A stretch of DNA of 44,478 nt from Pirellula sp. (lineage in GTDB: Bacteria; Planctomycetota; Planctomycetia; Pirellulales; Pirellulaceae): positions 1 through 44,478 of the forward strand of contig JAJTEK010000060.1 in assembly GCA_021299695.1 (NCBI GenBank), given 5' to 3'. Shown one piece after another: positions 18,601-24,944 of the stretch. Position numbers and translations under genes: made by a program. Numbering within the stretch: the first letter of the stretch is position 1; every line of letters starts with the position of its first letter. The notes under the pieces were generated by a model that did not search any database, had not been told where the DNA came from, and saw only the letters and a list, made by a program, of their open reading frames with translations.

Positions 18601-19012
18601 TCAACGGGCGATTTGCTATGGAAATTTGGGTTGAGCTGTCACCTACTCGACGAACAAGAGCGAAACTCCGATTGGCTTGTCCACAAAGAGGGGCTGCATG
18701 GTCGGACAATAGCTCCCAAGGAAGATCCTTAAGTTCAGATTGGAACTGGAGATGAAGCGAAAGACCTGCAGTTGCAGGACCCATCTTGCTGAACCAGCGG
18801 TGCGCCGAGTCATCGAGCCATTCGTAAAGCCTGCGTCCGATTTGGTTTAGATTTGGCGAGGGCTTGGAATACTCCGCCATCGTTTGCTGGATCCACTCTG
18901 CGGAATCCTCCGGCAGTGTTCGCTCTGCGACTTGTTTGCCGTCCGGGCCGAACAAACGCAGTTTGGGCGACCGGGTTTGGTGGGCGAAAAGTTCGACGCG
19001 AAACAACTGCAT
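15623..19012 (-). CDS. CHAT protease-STAND NTPase-TPR protein
   Basis: A 1129-residue protein in three parts. Residues ~1-345: a CHAT domain (caspase-clan peptidase) with dyad His204 in VIHLTGHAD and Cys248 in LLFLSGCKTG. Residues ~370-700: a STAND/NB-ARC-like P-loop NTPase. Its Walker A is GMGGLGKSS (404-412), Walker B is LFVFDDFE (480-487), a sensor-like arginine lies in VVTCRYDLPGF, and GGNP is at 588-591. A winged-helix-like region follows. Residues ~720-1129 are helical TPR repeats; three 40-residue units at 841-960 are almost identical. The plan matches STAND signalling ATPases, where a repeat sensor triggers NTP-driven oligomerisation and activates the effector, here a protease. It is the first gene of a minus-strand cluster with the caspase-like and hydrolase genes. 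What it senses is unknown. A promoter and GAGG ribosome site precede the ATG. Confidence 0.9.
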   Translation of the reverse strand: MQLFRVELFAHQTRSPKLRLFGPDGKQVAERTLPEDSAEWIQQTMAEYSKPSPNLNQIGRRLYEWLDDSAHRWFSKMGPATAGLSLHLQFQSELKDLPWELLSDHAAPLCGQANRSFALVRRVGDSSTQISIANRPLRVLFMASSPQNTVPVLAFEDEERIILAAAGKQPLELVVEESGSLNGLRERLEWAGPGFFDVIHLTGHADLLDVGPRMLMEDDVGERKDASANDIANALKGYWPRLLFLSGCKTGMAGANQAFPSLADALVTAGAPAVLAWGQPVGDNAASLLAGHLYHRLAIGSPIDEAVALARFEVFHAKLNAWHQLRMYADATPVAPIVSVPSSPGRLPLRVRSATDEFLDAGAQTKICSRDQFVGRRRLIQRSLKTLRSVQGDADYSEGLILHGMGGLGKSSTAARLCERMSGFDRFVWVGRLDEAQLLRVFGDRIEDAAAIAELNETRLPLSTRLKKLLLGYLLTRPALFVFDDFEQNAELDEEQHPRFDHQQCMMVNPGASSIMEALRKAIRESNTQSRLVVTCRYDLPGFPQLHREPLDGLKQAELDKKLKRLGSFAARVDDDPIRKRAVELSGGNPRLLEQLNCILADEQTDREKIFHAMEQTTEEFREGVLLRALLDQQHPDARRLLARLSVFRLPVREGVTAQLAGDTELQPHFDRLVRVGLLEKIPGHSQYEYLVPSLIEPLLSAELTEDQWQEAYWTGTAALNADWQIGEQSLLKGFELHRLSLLAKNAEIASTVGDQIATHLLSTSRFREALLLCEVTRSLTENFRIVHSQARAEHALGQTDVARDHYEHALATCPAIDLSDNDVQGLRAAIVHNLASLCNQQGDVDRAMKLWQESLEILDKIGDVRGKAATLHSMAGVIAQQGDVDRAMKLWQESLELMDKIGDVRGKAATLNNMAGVIAQQGDVDRAMTLWQESLEIDESIGNVQGKAATLANMAWAAGQNGDRVQELELNFQAARALADIRAWPDLIIVLGNLGSGESPQAICFLAQALWLLLRTTAPIDKSVFTAARLLQKIGPDSEHGPSVAAAAVYFAATRGEAHPKKDELQDLAFRMLSACAQARNLTQEQLETWVASEGLLDSSRWLPRLEGSLAHLVGDEKNWLFDRSVFR
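16141..16500 (-). repeat. Three near-identical 120-bp tandem repeats encoding TPRs
   Basis: The plus strand shows exact 120-bp periodicity (16141-16260, 16261-16380, 16381-16500), with blocks such as ttcctgccacag and cgcgatccacgtcaccctgctg unchanged in all three. Each unit encodes one 40-residue TPR (QQGDVDRAMKLWQESLE core). Identity at synonymous sites shows recent duplication or gene conversion. Confidence 0.93.
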
Positions 19013-19045
19013 GGGGTGCCTCGGGGTTCGGGTGGGATTTTCTAA

Positions 19046-19074
19046 AGTCTACAAATTTCTCGGGGGATATTCAA
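19046..19074 (-). promoter_or_regulatory. Putative sigma-70 promoter of the CHAT-STAND cluster
   Basis: Read on the minus strand: TTGAAT (-35), a 17-bp spacer, TAGACT (-10). It would start transcription about 27 bases before the ATG at 19012. Each hexamer matches the consensus at four positions and the spacing is ideal. Confidence 0.42.
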
Positions 19075-19218
19075 CATAGCGCCTATTGCCATAGCGATTG
19101 TCGCACGAAGCGAAATGAGTGGGGCGGCACAGGGCCTCAATCCATCTGGGGAGTTTTTGATGCGTTGTCACGCCTTGGCGAGATACCTCTTTTTGGCGGT
19201 CCTGGTTGGTGACAGGGT

Positions 19219-19500
19219 CGGTGGGTCTCACCGCAAAGACGCGAAGGACGCAAAGGAAACAGCCAAGGGACCAAATCGCTGCCAGTGATCGATAGGCTCG
19301 CCTCCCTTTCGGCCCCATACGCAGCATCCTGGCGGGCTTATGGAAGTTCCTCGCCGTTGGCTGCGGGTTAAACGAAATGACGCCTTCGGCGAACTCAAGT
19401 CGCACGTAGCCAACTGTCGCCAGACGGCCGTAGCCACCTGTCGCCAGACGGTGGAGGCGTTACTCGCGCCGCTGTCCACCGCTTGGCAGCGGATGGCTAC
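19219..19500 (+). repeat. Dispersed ~285-bp intergenic repeat, copy C
   Basis: A near-copy of 10534-10821 in the same orientation, with the variable block between gaactc and gtagccacctg altered. It ends in small tandem agcggatggctacggct units that continue to ~19537. Together with copy A it brackets the PEP-CTERM gene and the three-gene cluster. Confidence 0.88.
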
Positions 19501-19542
19501 GGCTCGCAGCGGATGGCTACGGCTTGGCAGCGGATGTATAGA

Positions 19543-19575
19543 TTTGGCGAGGTATTTTGAAAATACATCGCCAAA
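19543..19575. promoter_or_regulatory. 33-bp near-perfect palindrome upstream of ATPase gene (site 1)
   Basis: TTTGGCGA, then a GTATTTTGAAAATAC core, then TCGCCAAA; symmetric except for one base pair. It lies 108 bp before the TTG start at 19683. It could be an operator or a mobile-element end. Confidence 0.7.
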
Positions 19576-19595
19576 AGTGGTTTCAGGACGCTAGA

Positions 19596-19628
19596 TTTGG
19601 CGAGGTATCTTTAATAGACTTGGCCAAA
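19596..19628. promoter_or_regulatory. 33-bp palindrome-like site upstream of ATPase gene (site 2)
   Basis: The same 33-bp frame (TTTGGCGAGGTATC ... GGCCAAA) with a less symmetric core. It starts 53 bp after site 1, about five helical turns, so proteins bound at both would face the same side of the DNA. Confidence 0.6.
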
Positions 19629-19682
19629 AGTAGCCTGTGCGGCTCGTTTTCCTAAGCATTCAAGCGCCAGGGGGATCCTGAA

Positions 19683-21143
19683 TTGCCCAAAAGTCAGACC
19701 ATCATCGGCCGTGTAGCGGAAAAGCTCGTCTTGGATCGCGTTTTGGCCTCGAAAGATCCTGAACTGCTCGCTGTCTACGGCAGACGCCGTGTCGGAAAAA
19801 CCTTCTTGATACGCGAACACCTTAAAGACCGGATCGTCTTCGAAGTCGCCGGAATGCACGAGCAAAGCACAAGCGCGCAACTCGCAGGCTTCCACGCCGC
19901 CCTGCGAAGAGCCTTCCCAAACGTTGCATCGGTTCAACCACGGACATGGCTCGATGCCTTTGAAATTCTTAGAACCTGTCTCGATCAAACCTCGAAATCA
20001 AAATACAAACGAGTGGTTTTCTTCGATGAGTTCCCATGGCTTGCAACGCGAAAAAGCAACTTTCTTGCAGCCTTCGAAAATTTCTGGAACGACTATGCCG
20101 CAAGGCATCGCGATTTGGCAGTCATTATCTGTGGATCTGCCGCTGCCTGGATGATTCGAAACGTTGTGAATTCGCGAGGAGGTTTGCACAATCGACTAAC
20201 CCGCCGCATGCGAATTGAACCCTTCAACCTCAGCGAAGTCGAACTCTATTTGCAGTCGCGGAAAATCCACTGGGATCCGCGTCAAATCGCAACTCTGTAT
20301 ATGGCTTTCGGTGGAATACCGCACTACTTGAATCTGATTCGCCCAGGTCAATCCGCCTCGCAGTGCATCGATGCGGAGTGCTTCCGCCCCGAAGGAATGC
20401 TTCGCTTGGAATACCAAAACCTCTATGCTGCTTTGTTCGAAAACTACCAGACCCACGAGACGATCGTCAAAACTCTGGCGGCTAGCAACTCAGGTCTCAC
20501 CCGCGATCAACTCATCGAGAAATCTCATTTGACCAGTGGGGGAGGTGTCACCAAAGCCATCGAAGAACTTGCGCTGTCAGGTTTTTTGACCGAGACTCAC
20601 GCGCTGGATAAAAAAGCCAAATCGAGTCTGCTAAGGCTTACGGACGAGTTCTCCGTCTTTTATTGGGACTGGATGCATTCGAACACAGCGGCCAATTCAT
20701 GGATGCGACAAGTCACCTCGAGACGCTATGAAGCTTGGTGCGGATACGCGTTTGAATCGATTTGCTTCAAGCACCTTGAGCAAATCCGAAGGGGACTTGG
20801 AATCGCGGACGTAGATGCCCAGGTTGCATCTTGGCACTATGCAGCGAAAAAAGGCTCTCAAGAAGAAGGAGCCCAAATCGACCTGCTCTTGGATCGCGCA
20901 GATCACTGCATCGATCTGTGCGAGATCAAGTTCTCGGACAAACCATTTACGATCACCAAAAGCTATGCCGATTCCCTAGCTCGAAAAATCCGTGTCTTCC
21001 GCGAACGTTCAGGCCGACACCAAACGCTCTTTCTTACCATGATCACCCCCTACGGAGTCGTAGCCAACCGATACTCCGAACAACTCGTGACCAAACAGGT
21101 TACCTTGAGCGACTTGTTTGGCCCGGAAAAAACGGTGCTGTGA
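19683..21143 (+). CDS. P-loop ATPase with C-terminal DUF234/nuclease-like domain
   Basis: A 486-residue protein of the prokaryotic (archaeal-type) ATPase family. Walker A is GRRRVGKT (33-40) and Walker B is VVFFDEFPW (111-119); ICGSAAAWM is sensor-like. It is followed by a winged-helix region (LTRDQLIEKSHL) and a C-terminal DUF234-type domain. That tail has a PD-(D/E)xK-like signature, Asp400 with Glu414-Ile-Lys416 (CEIKFSD). The start is TTG, chosen because AGGGGGA lies just before it and it begins PKSQTIIGR directly ahead of the conserved AVYGRRRVGK. Function is unsettled for the family; roles in mobile elements or defence have been suggested. It stands alone on the plus strand next to repeat copy C, behind two palindromes, which marks it as accessory. 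Confidence 0.85.
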   Translation: MPKSQTIIGRVAEKLVLDRVLASKDPELLAVYGRRRVGKTFLIREHLKDRIVFEVAGMHEQSTSAQLAGFHAALRRAFPNVASVQPRTWLDAFEILRTCLDQTSKSKYKRVVFFDEFPWLATRKSNFLAAFENFWNDYAARHRDLAVIICGSAAAWMIRNVVNSRGGLHNRLTRRMRIEPFNLSEVELYLQSRKIHWDPRQIATLYMAFGGIPHYLNLIRPGQSASQCIDAECFRPEGMLRLEYQNLYAALFENYQTHETIVKTLAASNSGLTRDQLIEKSHLTSGGGVTKAIEELALSGFLTETHALDKKAKSSLLRLTDEFSVFYWDWMHSNTAANSWMRQVTSRRYEAWCGYAFESICFKHLEQIRRGLGIADVDAQVASWHYAAKKGSQEEGAQIDLLLDRADHCIDLCEIKFSDKPFTITKSYADSLARKIRVFRERSGRHQTLFLTMITPYGVVANRYSEQLVTKQVTLSDLFGPEKTVL

Positions 21144-21332
21144 ATCGATCGTTCCGCAGGAACCTCTTACCGATTTGCAACCCATCGGCTCCCCTCGTCG
21201 CTGAAAATCCACCCAACCGGAAAAATCCGCCAAGTTTGCCTAATCCCTACAACCGCTCCCTTCCGATCCCTAGACCGTACGTAGATCTCGGTCTTATTGG
21301 ATCGATTGGAATGCTATCAAAGGATTATCGCG

Positions 21333-23119
21333 ATGGGTCGCTCGATCGTTTTTTCGAAGAACACTCCCAAAAAACAAGTCCGCAAAACCCTCCGACGCGG
21401 GATCCAAGCTCTCCTGGCTGTGGCTTGCGTAGCCCCGATGTACCTGGACTCGGCTGCCCAAGCACAGATCCGCACCGGTCGCCAAGCCAACCGGGATTAT
21501 TACCCCCAAGCCACCTCGGCCAACGTCCCCCGTTCATCAAGCCATCAGCCATCAAGCCATCAGCCATCGGGCCATCCGCTTCGAGATCCGAGGCAAGCGG
21601 AAGTCTATGCGTCGGCATCCAAATCCCAACGCAGCCTCGAATCGATTTCTGACGACCCACCCTCGCAAGATCTACCACGGCTATCGAGTAGCGACCAAGC
21701 CGAATCGCTTCCGAAGGTTTTAGCCAACAAAACAACTTCCAATCAACCCCCAGGCAGTCAACCCGCAGTCAGTCGAGCCACAGTGAATCGACCTGTGGTG
21801 ACCGAGGTTGCCCAAGCAAAGCTTGAAACACAATCGCAAGTCCACGACAGGTCGGACTCCGGGCCTCCCCCATCATCGATCGCTCTAGCGTCGCATCCTG
21901 CAGCCACCAAGCAAGTGCCCGTCAACGCCGAGCATGTGATCAAACGTGTGACACCTGCTCGTGTGGTTTCCGATCAGACTCTATCCCTAGCCCCCTCGGA
22001 AACCAGTACGGTGATCGATCCGCCTTACACGGATGACTACTCCGAAGGCTACGTTGTCGATGATCCGATGGGAGAGCCGAACATCCACTCCACTTGCGGC
22101 GATCCGGCTTGTTCCGAATGCGGCCCGGGGATCGCATCACCGCGAGGCTTGAAGCAGCTACTTTTTTCCCGAGTTCCCAGAGCATTCCATCGTTGGTTCG
22201 CACCGCAGAGATCGGCGTCCCTGGTTCGACCGATCTGTTTGGTGGGACGGAGAATCTCGATCAGAGCGTCCAAGGGGTCCGTGGAGAGTTCGGTTGGTTA
22301 TTCGGAATGGCTCACTGCAATACACTTCAGTTCCGGTTCTTCGATGCAGGTGCTCAATCGTTGACCTTCGACAGTCCGACCTCTTCGGCCACGTCGATCG
22401 TAAGACCCTATCAAGACGGATCGGTCAGTCCGATCGTCCAGGATTCCGTGTCGATTAGGGAGCCGGGGATCTCGAATGGCTCAGTTTTGGCACATGCGTT
22501 TTCAGAGGTCCAAGGTGGCGATGTTCTCTTCAAGAGGCAATGGCTCAAGAACTGCGATTCGACCACCGATTGGCTAGTGGGATACCAAACAGCGCGGCTT
22601 ACCGATTCGATCGATGTGCATTCGACGACTCTTCCGACCGGTTCGACGACCCTTCTGGAATTGCGGGATCAATTCAGGACCGTCAATCGATTTCAGGGTG
22701 CGGCCTTTGGCCTATCGAGGATGGTTTACTCACCCCGCTGGAGTCTTGGGAGCATGTTCAAACTTGGGCTCGGAGACATGCAGCGCGACGTGACCATCGC
22801 CGGCTTTCAAAAGGTCGGTAGTGCCGCGGCGACCAACAATGGACTCCTAGCCAGAAGTCCGGCCAGCGGAGTGTACTCGTCCAATACGTTCGTGTTTTCT
22901 CCTGAAGTCAACGTCACGCTCGGTTACCGACTGACACAAAACCTTGAAGCTACGCTTGGGTACACTTACCTGGGATTGCCCAAGGTGGCCAGGGCCGGCG
23001 AGCAAATCGACACGGTTGCGGACCTGGATAGTGCCAACGCAACCCGACCACGATTTACGTTGCAAGAGAGCAATTTTTCCCTGCACAGCTTGAACTACGG
23101 TCTTCAGTACCGATACTAG
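21333..23119 (+). pseudogene. BBP7-family outer-surface protein with -1 frameshift at a T6 run
   Basis: The 5' part (from ATG 21333, AAAGGA 8 bases upstream) encodes a signal peptide ending near AAQAQ, a long Ser/Pro/Gln-rich low-complexity stretch and a Cys motif (CGDPACSECGPG). The 3' part, in the -1 frame, encodes the BBP7 domain (formerly DUF1551), a planctomycete family: IPSLVRT, GVPGSTDLFGG, beta-rich repeats and a final LHSLNYGLQYRY typical of outer-membrane barrels. The frames join at CTT TTT TCC (22161-22169); one extra T, or a -1 ribosomal slip, gives a continuous ~595-residue protein. No other stop interrupts it. Either a homopolymer error, a true mutation or programmed frameshifting is possible. 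Probable role: secreted or outer-membrane surface protein. Confidence 0.8.
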
Positions 23120-23181
23120 GGGGGCTTCGATGCGCCCGACGGGTCTGGCGCGGTATTGTCAATCCCAGCGGCGAGCCAACT

Positions 23182-24015
23182 GTGAACGAGTTTGAATTCG
23201 GTTTTTTGGGTGGTGGTCAGATGGCCACCGCCATCGCCAAGGGAGTGGTACACTCCGAAGTCGCAGCGGCCCAAGCGATTGCGTTCTACGAGCCGAATGC
23301 CGATCAGGCTTCCAAGATCCAGCGTTTGTATCCCGGAGCGTTTTTAGCTTCCTCGGCAAACGAGCTGTTCGATCGTTGCCATCGATTGATCTTGGCCGTC
23401 AAGCCGCAGGTCCTCGAGGGCATCTCGATGGGGTTAGCCCCTCATACAACTCCCCATCATCACCTGATTTCGATAGCCGCCGGAATACCACTAGCAAAAC
23501 TCACGCAGTGGTTTCGGACCGAGCGGATCACCCGAGTCATGCCCAACACTCCTTGCCAGTGCCTTCAGGGTGCCAGTGGGATTGCGCATGGGGCGGGGGT
23601 CGGGCAGGAGGACCGTGAATGGACGGACCGTGTTTTTCGGTCGGTGGGAACGGTGGTTCAGGTAACCGACGATCAGTTGCATGCGGTTACTGGGGTCTCC
23701 GGATCCGGGCCGGCTTATGTGTTGATGATGATCGAAGCGATGAGCGATGGGGGGGTGGCCAGTGGGCTTAGTCGCGAGGTCGCCTTGCAGTTAGCGACCC
23801 AGACGGTCCTAGGGGCAGCGGCGATGGTCCAGCAGACGCAGGTCCACCCAGCGATTCTGCGCGAGCAGGTCACGAGTCCGGCCGGTACGACGATCGAGGC
23901 AATAAAGACTCTCGAGGATGGCGCGTTTCGCGGGACGCTCATCGCAGCGGTATTGGCTGCCACGAGGCGATCGAGAGAATTGGCCGGTCCGGTACGCAAA
24001 ACGGAAACTTCTTAG
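23182..24015 (+). CDS. proC: Pyrroline-5-carboxylate reductase
   Basis: A 277-residue ProC. The NADPH-binding Rossmann motif is FLGGGQMATAIAKG (residues 8-21). AVKPQVL and MPNTPCQ follow, and the C-terminal signature GSGPAYVLMMIEAMSDGGVASG and VTSPAGTTIEAI is complete. It catalyses the last step of proline synthesis, reducing pyrroline-5-carboxylate with NAD(P)H. The start is GTG at 23182. Length is normal for the family. It leads a same-strand group with tyrA (75 bp on) and purL. Confidence 0.95.
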   Translation: MNEFEFGFLGGGQMATAIAKGVVHSEVAAAQAIAFYEPNADQASKIQRLYPGAFLASSANELFDRCHRLILAVKPQVLEGISMGLAPHTTPHHHLISIAAGIPLAKLTQWFRTERITRVMPNTPCQCLQGASGIAHGAGVGQEDREWTDRVFRSVGTVVQVTDDQLHAVTGVSGSGPAYVLMMIEAMSDGGVASGLSREVALQLATQTVLGAAAMVQQTQVHPAILREQVTSPAGTTIEAIKTLEDGAFRGTLIAAVLAATRRSRELAGPVRKTETS

Positions 24016-24089
24016 TAAACTGTGCGTTCGATCCAGAGCCCTTTGGATTCCAAACTCCCAACGATTCACCCCGGCGATCGTCAAATTTC

Positions 24090-24944
24090 ATGATTTTTCA
24101 ACGTGTTTGCATCATTGGAGTAGGGCTCCTGGGTGGTTCGATCGGGTTGGCACTCCATCGCAAACGCTTGGCCAAGCAGGTCATCGGGGTAGGACGCACG
24201 ACTAGCCGCTTGGACGTTGCGATCCGTCGCGGAGCAATCGATGAGGCAACGGACGATATTTTGGTGGGGGCCAAGGATGCCGATTTGGTGATTGCCTGCG
24301 TCCCGATCCAATCGATTGTCGAATCGTTGGACATCGCGTCCAAGGTCGCCAAGCCTGAGGCGATGCTGACGGATGTTGGGAGCACCAAGCAGACGATCGT
24401 CAAGGCTGCCCGAGGGAGGCTCTCGGACCGTCAATTCTTGGGAAGTCATCCGATAGCGGGCGGACATCACAGCGGAGTCGAGCATGCAACCGGTACTCTA
24501 TTGGACAGTGCATTGGTGGTTTTGACCCCAACGGAATCGACCTGCCCAGAGCTTGTCTCACGCATGTCCCGGTTTTGGGAAGCGATGGGCTCGAAGATCA
24601 CTTTGCTCGATGCCGAATCGCACGATCAAGCACTGGCTCTCTCAAGCCATTTGCCCCACGTCGTCGCGTCGGCCTTGGCGTGCGCTACCCCCCATGAAAT
24701 CCTGCCTTTTGTCGGTAAAGGCTGGTTGGATTCGACTCGTATTGCCGGAAGTAATCCTCAATTGTGGCGTCAGATCCTTGAGGAAAACCGAGCACCAGCC
24801 CTACACGCAATGAAGAAGTTTGCCACAATCTGTGAAACTTGGATCGAGGCGCTCGAGGGTTCGGATTTCGACCGGATCGAGGAACTTCTGCAATCGGGAA
24901 AAACGACACGTGAATCTGTGGCAAGTCGACATTCGTCCGGCTGA
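24090..24944 (+). CDS. tyrA: Prephenate dehydrogenase
   Basis: A 284-residue TyrA/PDH-family enzyme. The Rossmann motif is GVGLLGGSIG (residues 10-19). TDVGSTK and GSHPIAGGHHSGVEHA (catalytic His region) follow, then an all-helical dimerisation domain with SHLPHVVASALA and RIAGSNPQLW. It oxidises prephenate to 4-hydroxyphenylpyruvate in tyrosine synthesis. There is no ACT or chorismate mutase domain, so it is the minimal bacterial form. The last 35 bases overlap the start of purL in another frame. Confidence 0.93.
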   Translation: MIFQRVCIIGVGLLGGSIGLALHRKRLAKQVIGVGRTTSRLDVAIRRGAIDEATDDILVGAKDADLVIACVPIQSIVESLDIASKVAKPEAMLTDVGSTKQTIVKAARGRLSDRQFLGSHPIAGGHHSGVEHATGTLLDSALVVLTPTESTCPELVSRMSRFWEAMGSKITLLDAESHDQALALSSHLPHVVASALACATPHEILPFVGKGWLDSTRIAGSNPQLWRQILEENRAPALHAMKKFATICETWIEALEGSDFDRIEELLQSGKTTRESVASRHSSG

